64,000 nucleotides of DNA from Hepsetus odoe (lineage: Eukaryota > Chordata > Actinopteri > Characiformes > Hepsetidae). The stretch spans positions 11,223,589-11,287,588 of the forward strand of contig CM029374.1 of assembly GCA_017165825.1 (NCBI GenBank), given 5' to 3'. Below the pieces are notes generated by a model, which was given only the letters and a program-made list of their open reading frames with translations, had not been told where the DNA came from and did no database searches. The first letter of the stretch is position 1, and each line of letters starts with the position of its first letter. Shown piece after piece: positions 24,180 to 36,394 of this stretch. The position numbers were made by a program, and so were the translations under genes.

Positions 24180-25427
24180 TTCAGTGCAATCCTTGATGTA
24201 ATTCCACCTCTACTTTAAATGCATCAGTCACTCCTACTGTGGACCTCACCCCTATCAAACTGTCCTATACCACTCTGACAAACTTCTCTGCCTCTCAAGA
24301 CATTTTTATACAATACTACAACTCTTCTCTAGGCACCCTGTCATATGCTTTCTCAAAGTCCACAAAGGCACAATGCAACTGCTTCTGCCCTTATCTGTAT
24401 TAATACCCTCAGAACAAACATTGCACCTGTAGTGATCTTTCTTTGCATGAAACCATACTGCTGCTCATTAATCATCTTTTCTTAACTGAGCTTCCACTAC
24501 TCTTTCCGTTGACTTTATGCCGTGGCTGATCAACATTATTCCTCTATAGTTACTACAGCTCTGCTCATTTGTATTCTTGAAAATCAGTAATTATCTTCAG
24601 CTTCTTCACAGCTGCCCTTACTTGACTATCCTCATGTCATCCAACTTTTCCAGTCTTTTCATTCATCTGCCCCTCAGAGAATTCCATCCATCTGCTCAAC
24701 ATGCTCTTCTCATTTGTGAGTATGTTCCAATTGCTATCCTTGCCCTAACCTACGGCACAACTTTGCCAGTTCACTGTCTAGCCAACTGGTATCAATCCTT
24801 TTCTCCTAACTTACTGACCAATCTCTTGTACAACTCACCATACGTCTGATCTTTAGCCTTTGACACCTCTTTCTTTACCATGCACCTCATTGCCTTGTAG
24901 TCCTGTCTACTTTCTTCATCTCTCTCTTCATCAATTCTGTATATTCCTGAACTATTATGTTTCAACACCAGGTTTTCTTTATCCTCCTGTCACACTACAC
25001 AATTTTCTAGCTGTTCCACTTACCACTTTTGCAGTCCTTGCCCAGCAATTTAGGTAGCTCTTCACTACCACCCAGTGCACGTCTTAACTTCTGCCAAAAC
25101 TCCACCTTACAGTCTTCCAACTTCTCCCTTTTGATCTTTGGCTCTGCCCTCACTTTCCTCCTTTTTTTGATCTCTTCTTGATCTATAGATCACCATCATA
25201 TGCTGCTCAGCTATGCTCACATCTGTCACTACTTTGCAGTCTCCAGTCTCAATTAGACTGATCTTCCTATAAAGGACATAATCCTCCTGTGTGCCTCCAA
25301 TACACTTGGCCTTACTCTCCATTCCATCTTGCCGATTGTGCAAACAAAATTTGAATTGGTAATTCTCTCCCATTACCAATCATGCTGCTAACATTCAAAT
25401 TTCCTACCCTGACTTCATCACTCCTTT
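24180..25427 (-). pseudogene. RTE-type LINE, endonuclease/RT portion (broken)
   Basis: On the minus strand VGNLNVSSMIGNGRELP marks the start of an RTE endonuclease. An IDYVLYRK-like region and DCKVVTDVSIAEQH follow. A degraded RT has NYRGIMLISHGIKSTERVVE- and QYGFMQRKITTGAMF-like runs. Stops and frameshifts are frequent. Its 5' part resumes at about 26373, on the other side of an L2-like insertion. Confidence 0.75.
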
Positions 25428-26372
25428 CAGTTTGGTTTTCGGCCACACTATAGCACTGAAACAGCACTAGTGAAAATAGTAAACGATCTCTTAGTGGCAT
25501 CTGACAAAGGGTCGATATCCTTACTAGTCCTCCTTGACCTTAGTGCAGCATTTGACACCATAGACCACAATATCTTACTGCACAGACTAGAAAACCTGGC
25601 TGGTATAACAGGAACAGCCCTCTCCTGGTTTAAATTATACTTGACCAACCGTTATCAGTTTGTAAATGTAAATGATTAAATGTCAGTTCGTACAAAAGTT
25701 AGTTATGGAGTCCTATAAGGCACTGTCCTAGGTCCCCTACTTTTCATATTATTTGTGCTCCCTGTGGGTTCAGTTATTTGGAAACATGAAATCAGTTTCC
25801 ACTGTTACTCTGATGAGACACAATTATATATTTCAGCCGACCCAGATGATAAACTTAAAAAATATTTAGGATTTCCTGGACTCCATACCAGCTACTCCAC
25901 CAAGTTGATGAAGGAAGCTTCTATCAACAGATTTCTCTCCTCACCTGAACTTCAGATCAGCTACTTCAGACTGGATCCTCTGCATGAGCTGCTGCCACTA
26001 TGATTAACAAAATCTTCACCCACTCAAGCAGAACCACCACTATTAGCTTACCAAACTTCCAATTACAGACACTAATGGTTACTTTTACTGTAACTCATGG
26101 TTACCGAATGTCATCGCTAAATTGATTAATTATGAAATGCGCTTTCTATTTCTTTTCCTTCTTTATTTCTGGTGTTGTCCAGAGGAGGACAGGTTCCTCT
26201 TTGGAGTCTTGGTTCATCCCAAGGTTTCTTCCTCCTGTTTTGGGAAGTTTTTCTTGCCTCTGTCCCTCTCGGCTTACCCAATTGGGGCTCATACCCAAAT
26301 TCTCTAAAGCTGCTTTGTGACAATAACAGTTGTAAAAAGCACTATATGAATTTAAAAAACTGAACTGAACTG
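25428..26372 (+). pseudogene. L2-like LINE, 5'-truncated, nested in the RTE element
   Basis: It begins within an RT domain (QFGFRPHYSTETALVK) and continues LLVLLDLSAAFDTIDHNILL. That contains the FD of the catalytic motif A. A GITGTALSWFKLYLTNR run follows, and stops break the frame later. The 3' end has the typical TTTCTTCCTCCTGTTTTGGG region and a (CTGAA)n-type tail. Confidence 0.8.
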
Positions 26373-26640
26373 AACTACCCTTACTTATGTCCTTCTGCCT
26401 ACAGACACACCTTCCTACATTTCTTCTTCTCCTTCAGCCATGTTGGCTAACAGTACTGGTTGCAGTCGTTGATCACCTGGGCCTCTACCGGTCCTGTATG
26501 GAAATTTGCTTCATTGTCAGCTTATTGATTTGGCAAATGTTTTACACCGGATGCCCTTCCTGACCTAAGCCTCCCTATTAATCTATGTATGAGACTGGCA
26601 AGAAGGAATACACTGGCGTGCATCACTAGTTGCTGGGTTA
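26373..26640 (-). mobile_element. RTE-type LINE, 5' portion
   Basis: The minus strand contains GGAAGGGCATCCGGTGTAAA, a recognisable upstream segment of fish RTE elements. With 24180-25427 it forms one element interrupted by the L2-like copy. Confidence 0.65.
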
Positions 26641-27832
26641 ATATTCATATATTTTTTTATCATTATGAATATGGCTATATTAATTTATAACATTATATAA
26701 TCAAATAGATTACATAGATTACAAACAGATGACATAAATTACATTAATCACATAAATATGATGAAATACTTACATTGTTACAGACTATTGAAACATATAA
26801 AGTTATCTATTTTATTAGCTAATTAACACCAGTCTGTTAACATGGTCTTATTCCAGAGACGAGTATTCCCACCTCTCTGAATATATTTCTGTGTCAGTTA
26901 GGAGAGAAGAATGAATGGGTTGTCTCCTCCACTCTAGTGGGTCCTTCTCAGCTTCAGTGGTTTAATTGTTTTTGTTTTTGTTTGTTTGTAAATTAAAATT
27001 TAAATTTGATTAGCTGAGAAGCCCTAACATTGAGTGCTGAAAGAAAAACAAAATTATCAGTCTACATCTCAGGTAACAGTTGAATGCATGAGCAGTACAG
27101 CTCCTGACTCATGCTTATACGGGTTTCACACCAAGAAGGATCGGGAACAAGGACCAGAAGAATCTGGATGTGTCATCTTACATACACAGTCTGAAGCAGT
27201 TTAAGAAGCTAATCAAGATTATTGTTTTGTTTTAAATAAAACCACATCATCTAATCCTAATTCTGATCTATCATTCTATTAGCTACTGGCAGCAGAATTA
27301 TAGATTAGAACATTAAAAGATAACCCCAGTTTAATTTAATTTACAACAATAAACATCTTCTATTTAATTTCCAACTGTACTGATAAAATACACCAGTAAG
27401 ATATATTGAACAATCATGTTCCAACAATGTTACATGAGAATCTGATGCATAAAAAAGCAGTGAGCTTTGAGATTTGTATAAATTCTGCCCCCTAAAGGTA
27501 AATTGTCATCATCACAGTTTGCTCAAATTCCCTTACATTTTAACTGCAAAAGGCAGCTGCAGAGGTTTTTCACCCTGGTCTTAAAAGTCCTCATGAGGTT
27601 TTTCTGAACAGGGTTGAGACCTACTGGGTAAATGCATATCCTTGCAACACGAACCTTATGTTGCATTTGCTATTTGAACCATGGTTTTATTCAAGAACCA
27701 ACACCTGATCACATTCATTAGAAAAGAAAACAAACAAACAAATAAAATATGTATGAGATTATATCTTAAAAGCTGTCAGCTAGTTGGAACCTGTCCAACA
27801 GAAAGTGTAGATTATGTTAATTGAATAAAATA
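26641..27832. other. Intergenic, no gene seen
   Basis: AT-rich sequence without recognised features. Confidence 0.6.
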
Positions 27833-27834
27833 TA

Positions 27835-28703
27835 CACTGCTCATGAAAATTAAAGGAACGCTTAGGAATAAAAACCTCAGATCTCAATTGGAGAAAAAAT
27901 CATGCTGAATATCCATACTCATATGGAATGGGTAATGTGTTAGGAACAAAAGGATGCCACATAATTTCATGCAAATTACAATTATCAACATACAGAGGGC
28001 TTAATTTGAAGTCACCAAGTGTGAAATGTCATTGCAGCAACTCAATATTGCACTCAGTAGTTTGTATGGCACACACAAGCTTGTATGCATGCCTGACAAT
28101 GTCAGGACATGCTCCTTATGAGATGATGGATGGTGTCCTGGGGTATCTCCTCCCAGATCCTTACCAGGGCATCGCTGAACTCCTGGATATCCTGAGTTCC
28201 CGTGTATCGGGATTCCATTGGATTTAGGTCAGGCAAGCGTGGAGGCCAGTCAATGGTATCAATTCCTTCATCCTCCAGGAAAAGCCTGCATACTCTTACC
28301 ACATGAGGCCAGGCATTATCATCACCAGGAGGAACCCAGGACCCACTGCACCAGTGAAGAGTCTAACAATGGGACTAAGGATTTCATCCAGATACCTAAT
28401 GGCAGTCAGGGTGCCATCGTTTATCCTGTACAGGTCTGTGCGTCCCTCTATGGATATGCCTCCCCAGACCAACACTGACCCACCACCAAACCGATCATTC
28501 TGAACAATGTTGCAGGCAGCATAATGTTCACACTTCTCCAGACCCTTTCACGTCTGTCACATGAGCTCAGAGTGAACCTGCTCTCAACTGTGAAAAGCAC
28601 AGAGTGCCAGTGCCGAACCTGCCAATTCTAGTGTTCACTGGCGAATGCCAGTCAAGCTCAGGCAGTGAGCACAAGACCCACTAGAGGACGTTGGGCCCTC
28701 AGT
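27835..28703 (-). mobile_element. Tc1-like transposon, truncated
   Basis: It begins with the inverted terminus CACTGCTCATGAAAATTAAA after TA. The minus strand encodes pieces of the transposase end, including DWPPRLPDLNPMESRYTG-like and WEEIPQDTIHHLIRSM. Homology stops abruptly at about 28703, where an RTE fragment starts, so the right terminus is missing. Confidence 0.8.
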
Positions 28704-28895
28704 TGTTGGTTTGGACATGTCCAGGAGAGACGAGGACCATATTAGGTGGATGATGTTGAAGATGGAGCTGCCAGGAAAGAGGAAAAGAGGAAGACCAAAG
28801 AGGAGGTTTATGGACACGGTAAGAGAGCACATGCAGGTGGTTGGTGTGAAGGAGAAAGTTGCAGAGGACAGGAAGACATTAGCAAGTGCAATATT
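28704..28895 (+). pseudogene. RTE-type LINE C-terminal fragment
   Basis: The frame reads DMSRRDEDHIRWMMLKMELP, then GKRKRGRPKRRFMDTVREHM and QVVGVKEKVAEDRK, the conserved C-terminal region of fish RTE polyproteins. The 3' terminal UTR is not present. Confidence 0.8.
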
Positions 28896-29024
28896 TATAC
28901 ACTGGAGAGTTTTATTACATATCATTGGGGTTAAGGTCAGGCTTTAGCTCAAGGCTTTAGCCTGGCCAAAATCTTATTATATATATATTTTTTCTGGTGG
29001 TGCACATACTATTATTCTTCATAT

Positions 29025-29130
29025 TGTTGTCCTGGAAAGTCACTCAGGCCCAGAAGCAGCAAAGCATCTCAATGCCATCAAACTGCCACCACCACGGTTG
29101 ATCACGGGCATGATGTTCTTACTATGAAAA
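29025..29130. repeat. Possible DNA-transposon fragment
   Basis: AAACTGCCACCACCACGGTT followed by ATGATGTTCTTACTATG resembles a recurrent fish transposon segment. No ends are visible and family assignment is uncertain. Confidence 0.35.
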
Positions 29131-29489
29131 GCTATATAAGCTTTGAACACATTTTCCTAAAAGTTCTCCTTTTTTGGGGAGGTTAAGTAATAATCCAAGT
29201 GTGGATTTCTTAGTAAGGGATGTACTGTAAGGGAGCTACTGTTGACTAGAGTTCTTCATTCAGAAAGCTCTGTAACCTTACACAGTTCCCTTCCAATGGA
29301 ACATAATTTTCCTCCTGTTGACTGGGAGATCTCTTAGTGTCTTTTAATACTGTGTGTAGTCCACTTCAACTGGCGAACTACTTATTCGAACAGAATACAT
29401 TTTGTGCAGCGAAGTCCCCAGTGCCATCTGCTGTTTGTGAGAGGAAATGAACAGTCCTGCATTTATAAACCTGTCCGTGCATGTTCGTG

Positions 29490-29526
29490 AGTGTGTGTGT
29501 ATGTGTGTGTGTGTGTGTGTGTGTGT
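29490..29526. repeat. (TG)n microsatellite
   Basis: A TG run interrupted by one A. Confidence 0.95.
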
Positions 29527-30989
29527 AAGACAAAAAATACTGTAGAAAATGAAATAAATAATAATCTTCTCATTTTACTGAAAATGTTTAACAAAATACT
29601 GTGTTAAATTTGTAATAACAAATATAATATATAGACTGGATATAGTAGATACTGGACATAATGGATGAATTTGAGATGTTATGTAGACAGTAACCTTCCT
29701 GAGAAGGGTTGACACAAGAGGTCTTTCGTAGTGCTTTGATTTTGATCTAAGAATGGGCGCTGCCCTGAAAGAAGTTAAAGGGTTAGTGCATGACAAGTCA
29801 AACTGGTTTACTTTAAGTGACAGTATGTTTATTGCTTAAGTTACACTTATTCAGAAACCCAAACTAGGTTCTGGCACTGTTGTGCATTATCCAGCCCTAG
29901 GATAGATAGAGTTATGTCGAAAGAGCCAACTTTTGCTGAGTTTAAACTCACATATTAATCCCTGTTCATGTCCATTTTAGCCTTCTACTGATCATAGTGT
30001 GGCTACTGATACTGGATGGTAATAGAGAGCTGATAAAAGAATGATCATGCATTATGTGATGTGTTATGTGCAATGCCTTTTTGTTGTAAATAGCTCAGTG
30101 ACTTGCAATTATTGCAAATATCAGTCAATGCAGTTGCGTCATTAATCCTGGACAATAATTACGGATTAACACCAGAAGCCCTGAAGCCTTTTGCGTCAGG
30201 TGCAAATGTGTCAGGTGCAAATCTTACACCGGCTTCCAAGCAGCAAAAGTGCTGAGTTCAAACAGTATGTGTACTTTGCATAGTTTTTTTTTACTCATAT
30301 TAAACATATATTCACTTAAACATTGCTTTTATTCTGCTTTGATTGATTTTGTAACTTCTAACTTTAAAAGCAAGTTCATGCTCATTTTTCGCTCTGTAAA
30401 GAACATTGAAGGAGCTTGGGATATGAATACGTTTGTATCATAAGTAAACCCACCTTGTCTTGCTTTATATTTGCAGTCAGAAATACTGAGTATATGAAGT
30501 AAATGTAAACCATAACCATGTAATTGGTTTGGGTAAAGTATGTAAAAAGCCGTTTCACCACATGCTTAATACTCCATTAAGATCAAGAAACGTAAGAAGT
30601 GTGAAAGAGTAAGAAGCTTAATCTTAATCCCAGATGCTTTTTAGTTTTTGTCTGGACTAAACACTCTCAGAAAAGGCACTTTTTTCACATTTTTCACTTT
30701 TGTTTTTCCTGCCTAAAACATTAACACTTTTTAAAAGGCACAAATATTCGACTTTTCCCATTGAATGAACTTTAAAACTCTTTTAAAGTACACATTTGGA
30801 CATTAAGACCTTTCTCGTGCCCTTGAGGGTGCATTTAAAATGGTTCCATCCATTCTAAACGTTTCCTTACTAGGGCTGTTGTGGTTTACAGGTGTACAAG
30901 TCATAAGGTAAAAGACAGAGAATAACAAAGGGAAGGTGTCACTGCAGGGCTGACACAAAAACACTCAAACATACATTCAAACCAAGGGG

Positions 30990-31160
30990 TTAAATTTAGT
31001 ATCTCCATTCCATTCAATGTGTCTGTCTTTGGGCCGATGAGGAACTTAAAGCACCTGCAGGAAACTCATGCAGACAAAGGGACTCATCATCCAAATGCTA
31101 CACAGAAAGGACACCCCAGGTCACCCCGGCTGGGAATTGAACACAGAACCCTGATGGCTG
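30990..31160. repeat. Old dispersed repeat fragment
   Basis: AGGAAACTCATGCAGACAAA and GGCTGGGAATTGAACACAGA match the pattern of a common teleost repeat. A similar piece lies next to the SINE at 42207. Confidence 0.5.
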
Positions 31161-32704
31161 CAAGATGAAAAAAAACAGAAATTAGTATTGGTAGTGCAAT
31201 TTAGTTAAATAAGTCAATGTAGTAAAATCCTGCTCGCACACCATTCCAAAATAATATAAACATAGGGAACAGTGATAACAGTTACAGTGACCAGTTATAC
31301 CCTTGATCACTGTCAACCAACAAAACCCTGTTTAAATCAGGAAACCAGACAAATCAGGGTGCAGAGAGGACATGTGTCAGAGCTTTCCTGCATTATGATT
31401 TTTCCTCGATGACATCGGTGTGGTTTTATTGAAAATTCTTTTTATTCATTAGCATGAATCTTTTTGCAGTTTTGATTATTGTGCTTTAAAACTCATATAG
31501 GTAAGTGAGCTCTATTCTAACTGGGTGCCTTATGTCTTATTTGAAAGTGCATGTGTAAATTTGTTGATATTTGTGGCATCACAGTAAATTAGCATAAAAG
31601 GCTGGTAGGAACTTGGTACATTTTGGAACATTTACTATGTACCATACTATATACTATGCACTTTTTCATGACATGGGCCTTTTAAGCAAAATTTTAACAC
31701 AAAGCTTAAACTTTTTGTAGACTAGTACTGAGTGCTGCAAAACTGCAGGCCATTGTGTGTTTTCACCTGCTGTTGGTGAATAATGTGTCAGATGTATATG
31801 TCATTATGGAGGTGAATCAGCAATCGTATGATAATGTCTTCAGAGCTATTAAAACACCAACTCTGTGTTCTTCCCCTTAAGGGCAAATAGATTTGGCACA
31901 GGTTCAACTGAAACTTGTTTGTTTTTGCCCTGTCGGTAAAAAAAAAAATCCCAACTAAGCATCTTTGTTTAGCGACCCAGAAATCTTCATAAACAAAGTC
32001 ACAATGCAACTGCAGCTCTCATCTTAAATGCAATCAGGCATTAGGAAGGGGTTACTTAGGCCTGAGAAGTAGATGTGATCTAAGAAAAGATGACGATAGC
32101 AAAGTGTAAATATGCTGAAGAGGACATTCAGTGTTAGATGGGTGCAGATATGGGACTAACCTTTGCTTGCTTTTAACAGGAAGGTCTTCTAAGAATATGG
32201 TTAATTAAAAGGGCCCATATCTTACATTTTGTTACATTTTATTTTTCCACCTGAGGTCAATGTATGATATTTACGTTTTTTTTTTTTTGTTTTTTTTTTT
32301 TTGTTTTTTTACCAAATCGGTCAAAATCCCTGCTCATCTCGTTATCCCTTAGCTTTTTTGATATGTGTAAATAAGATCCCTTCTGAATGATCAGAAAAGC
32401 AGGCCTGTTCAAAAAGCAGGTCTGTTCCGAAACTCTCTTTATAACTCCAGCATGAATGGGAGGGGCCAAACTGCTGTGGGCTGAACTGGTGGACATTTTA
32501 CGATTTAAAGTGTCAGCCTTCAATTTATAATGCTAAGCATTTAAATACTTTCATGAATATAAACCTATTTAGGTAAAATTAAAGTTAAGCTACAGTAGTG
32601 TGGCCCCACTATCATTTCTATTTTTACTGTAAGTGTGTTCTAACACAAGAGAACAAAGAACGAAACCTTTCAGGTTTCTCCAAATGGCTCAGGAAACTCC
32701 ACAT

Positions 32705-32822
32705 GGGGCAGGACTGGCCTAGTGGTTAGGGATTAGGCCCCAGGTTTGGAAGGTTGTGGGTCTGAATCCCAGACCAGCAGATTGTACCCTTGAGTGAGGT
32801 AGCTGAGGCAGCTGCATATCAT
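32705..32822 (+). mobile_element. SINE head remnant
   Basis: GGGGCAGGACTGGCCTAGTG and a weak GGGTCTGAATCCC B box, followed by TACCCTTGAGTGAGGTA, show a diverged head of the same SINE family as 62088. The tail is missing. Confidence 0.6.
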
Positions 32823-32827
32823 CAAAA

Positions 32828-32890
32828 ATAAAGTGAGGATAAAATGAAAAGGAAAAATATATTTTCATTTCATCCTCACTTTGTTATTTA
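32828..32890. repeat. Imperfect palindrome (hairpin)
   Basis: AAAGTGAGGATAAAATGAAA and its near-perfect complement TTTCATTTCATCCTCACTTT face each other across about 14 bp. Confidence 0.8.
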
Positions 32891-32965
32891 CCAAAAATAA
32901 ATAACAAAATAATGATAAATTATACATTTTAGCATTACAAAATCTTTATTTATATTATATATTAT

Positions 32966-33031
32966 ATGATGAATGATGATGATGATGATGATGATTATTA
33001 TTATTATTATTATTAGTAGTAGTAGTATTAA
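32966..33031. repeat. (GAT)n-(TTA)n-(GTA)n compound trinucleotide repeat
   Basis: Three successive trinucleotide blocks without a spacer. Confidence 0.9.
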
Positions 33032-34429
33032 TAAAATAATCTATTTATTGATAAGAAACATTTTCATCATATGATTATTGAGTTTTTATGCTGCTATATT
33101 AACGTGTTGTGTGATACACTTGCTGTGGTTAAAACAGTACAGCAAAGTCTCATGTGGCTCATTGTTTTAACTGAATCCCACACTAGCCACTGCTGTACTG
33201 TGGACCACACCTGACCTCAGGAATACTAAGCTGAGCGTTCCGATCCCAGTCGAGGTCTATGTGACTGATGAGAAGTCTGAAGACTTCTATAAGAGCTCTT
33301 TATGAGAGCTTGTTTTCCTTGCAGAGCTCTTTTGACAGCTTCTTTCTTCTCCACTGTTACACCCACATGGGCGGTGCGGGGCCTGGAAAGTGAGACAGGT
33401 GTATGTGTGTGTGTGTGCGTGCAAGTGCGCAGGCTCATTTGTGGCTTCTGTCTCTGCAAGGTGACTGGAAGTGATCAGTTTAGTGAGACTTTGGCTGTAG
33501 TACAAGTGAAACTCATGCCTACATGTCACTACTTGCAGAAATGCAACAGGTTTCTGTCTCACCTTCCTTTAGAAATCTCTTTACCTGCCATGCTTTAAAC
33601 AGATATCTTGACCTAACTGTCTGTTCATTGGTACTGTGGGCTTTCTGGTTGAGTTTTCTGTTTCTCTGCATTTCTCTTTTTCTCTTGCTCTGTATATGAG
33701 GAGTATTTACTGGATTCTCATTGTGCTTTATCCTATCTAAAAAAAATTAAAAAAAAGTTGTTGGATTGCATGCGTTAAATCGAGTGTGTGTTCCACTCCC
33801 TCAACGCCTTCCACAGTTTCTTAGGAAGTTTCACATTTTTGTGGTATGTAACTCACCTGTTAAGGTCACACGTTCTTAAAAGAAAGAAAGACCTTCAGAA
33901 TGCACAATGAAGGAATGAAAATTTGCAGTCTTTTAGTTAGTTGGTTGCAATCTTCAGAGGACCCATATAAATGAAAAAGAAAAACTTAGCTTGATAGCAA
34001 CGAAATTGTGTAAGAGTCTCAATAAGAACCATTTAACCTCCAATATGAATATGGAAACTTCCAAGGCATTTACACATGGAGTCGGCTCTAACATTTAAGG
34101 CATGTTTGAAACATGTTGGTGAACTCTAAAATGGTCATGAATAATTTTCACTGGGGCATAAAAATGAGGTGATAGCTGGACAAGTTCCCTCAGTAGGTCA
34201 TCAGCATATGCAAGACTTAATTAAGTTGGACAAAAATGTGTTGTCCTTTTTAGAATTTATATAAGGGCTATAAAACATTGCTAAATGCCATACTGTGTAG
34301 AACTTCAAAACATCTGTATTTGTGGCAAACCTGCCTGAAACAGAATGCAAATTTAGCCTTCACACACAATGAAGGGAACACTTAACAAGCTGAATGGTTC
34401 ACACGAGATATAGTACAGGTGATGGTACG

Positions 34430-34490
34430 ATCTTCTTCTTCTTCCCGTTTAGGGGTTGCCACAATGGATCATCTCTTTACTTCCTGTCCT
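34430..34490 (-). mobile_element. RTE-type LINE 3' terminus fragment
   Basis: TCTTCTTCTTCCCGTTTAGG ... CACAATGGATCATC is the complement of the characteristic RTE 3' end. Only about 60 bp remains. Confidence 0.6.
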
Positions 34491-35386
34491 CTTTTGAAAA
34501 AGAAAGATGTTTTTAATTTAGACTAAATGTACTTAAAAAAATACAATTATGGAACCAGCTGCATATCCATGAGTGTCAGCAGCTACTTTGTATAAGGGAA
34601 ACAAGTGCATGGCCCACTAAGGGGGACGAAAAATGCTGCAGTTTGCAAAATCTCGCGTCATCAACCTCACCCCTCCCACATCTCCAGGGGCAACAACTGT
34701 AGGTCAGCTGAACAATAACCTGCCCATCAGCCCATTAGAAAATGAGTGTTTAGGCTCATAATAGTCACAACAGTCTAATAGCCACAAGATTGCTTAAATC
34801 TTGAAGGGGTAAAAGCAGAAATGGAAAGTAACAAAGTACCAATACTTTGTTGCATTTCTTTACTAAAGTTTTCAGCTACTCACTTATTCTTCTTAAGACG
34901 TTTTGCTTTACTTCCCATAATTAATTTATACATAATTTTTCCTTACATTTATCTTACATTTATAAAAAAGCCTGTTTTATGATTTCTGAAATTATATAAT
35001 AGCCTTCGGATTATATTAATATGGAGTGAGGTTCAGTTTGCTTTGCACAGAAACAGCAGATAGTAATGTCAGTCAAAGAGTTCCTTTTTATTTTGATGCT
35101 AATTTCAGAGCCTGTACTTCCACTAAGAAAAGATGTAAAATCAGTACTTCTAATAAAGAAAAAATGAATAAATGTGTACCTTTGTCACAGCAAAAGTTTC
35201 CTTTGGTGTTGATAAATTTCATGGGAATGACTGGAACTTGTTTGTTTATTGTCTGATTAAAGGGGAATCGCTTGTGACACAAATCTAGAAAATCTTTTCT
35301 GTACTCTTGCTGCACAGATTCTTTCTGCTGCCTGTTGCCTGAATTTTTGGCCTTGCTACCAAGATAGCGACCCGTTTTAAGATGAA

Positions 35387-35515
35387 ACAAGTGTTTGCTT
35401 TAAATGGAAGGTATACAATTGTATTGCTGTTAAATAACACTTTTATCAGCGCTGATAAAACTGTTATTTATCAACAATACAATTTTAAGACCTTCCATTT
35501 AAAGAAAAAACTTGT
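35387..35515. repeat. 128-bp near-perfect palindrome (MITE-like)
   Basis: Two arms of about 64 bp meet at ATCAGC/GCTGAT (centre 35450/35451). The outer ends are ACAAGTG and its partner ACTTGT-like. About 8 mismatches. It lies 33 bp from a (TA)n tract. It resembles a fold-back MITE; a transcript from it would form a long hairpin. Confidence 0.85.
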
Positions 35516-35546
35516 ATGCACTAATGCAACTGGCAATGCTGCTGGC

Positions 35547-35548
<2 letters not shown>

Positions 35549-35602
<54 letters not shown>
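35549..35602. repeat. (TA)n microsatellite
   Basis: A pure TA run of 54 bp that directly abuts the Tc1-like fold-back element. This fits TA-targeted insertion. Confidence 0.95.
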
Positions 35603-35607
<5 letters not shown>

Positions 35608-36000
35608 GTGCAAAAGTTTTAGGTGGGTGTGGAAAAAATGCTGTAAACAAAGAATGCTTTCAGAAATAAAAATAATGATTGTTTATTTTTATCAATTTAC
35701 AAAATGCAAAGTGAGCCAACAAAAGAAAAATCTAAATCAAATCAATATTTGGTGTTACTACCTTTTGCCTTCAAACCAGCATCAATTCTTCTCTGCCTCA
35801 CAGAGCCCCTGATCTCAACATCAATAGTGTGTTCGGGATTACATGAAGACAGAAGGGTGGAGAGGAAGCCTACATCCACAGAAGATCTGTGGTTAGTTCT
35901 GCAAGATGTTTGGAGCAACCTACCAGCCGAGTTCCTTCAAAAACTGTGTGCAAGTGTACCTAGAAGAATTGATGCTGTTTTGAAAGCAAAGGGTGGTCCA
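35601..36000 (+). mobile_element. Non-autonomous Tc1-like fold-back element, copy 2 (truncated)
   Basis: It starts TAGTACTGTGCAAAAGTTTT in (TA)n and has the same left arm as copy 1. A transposase C-terminal remnant follows (STEDLWLVLQDVWSNLPAEF, VPRRIDAVLKAKGG). The second arm is missing where a SINE fragment begins at 36001. The architecture is shared with 19148-19678 in opposite orientation. Confidence 0.8.
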
Positions 36001-36097
36001 TTTACATTTACGGCATTTAGCAGACGCTCTTATCCAGAGCGACTTACATGTCCTAATTACAGGGACAGTCCCCCTGGAACAACTCAGGGTTAAGGGT
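36001..36097 (-). mobile_element. SINE fragment, GTCGCTCTGG-tail family
   Basis: The tail and middle only, in minus orientation (complement of AGAGCGTCTGCTAAATGCCG). The head is lost. It interrupts the Tc1-like copy. Confidence 0.75.
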
Positions 36098-36394
36098 CAA
36101 TCAAAAAGAAAGTCTCAAAAAACATTTTTCGAATAAAAAAAAACAAGAATTCACTTTTTTAAGTCCATGTATATTTCTTGATGAATAATGAAACAATATT
36201 TCCAAACCAAAAACCATTTACCTTATTTTGCAAACAGCAGCATTATGTCTTTTTATCCAAATATCGTTTCAATTCAAATCAGGATGTAACTGCTCCAGGA
36301 GAGATTTGCATGGGACTGTAACTGTTGTCACTTGCTTTTTATCTGGGGTCTAGAAATACAACTGAAAGCAAATGAGTTTACTCAAAGAAATATA

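Larger units (their letters stand above)
29131..32704. other. Intergenic, repeat-poor
   Basis: It contains a (TG)n tract (29490-29526) and an old dispersed repeat at 30990-31160. No gene recognised. Confidence 0.55.

Noticed and set aside
30660..30860. Series of short CTTTT/AAAAG motifs
   Set aside because: No stable inverted repeat or known element emerged; it is AT-rich background.
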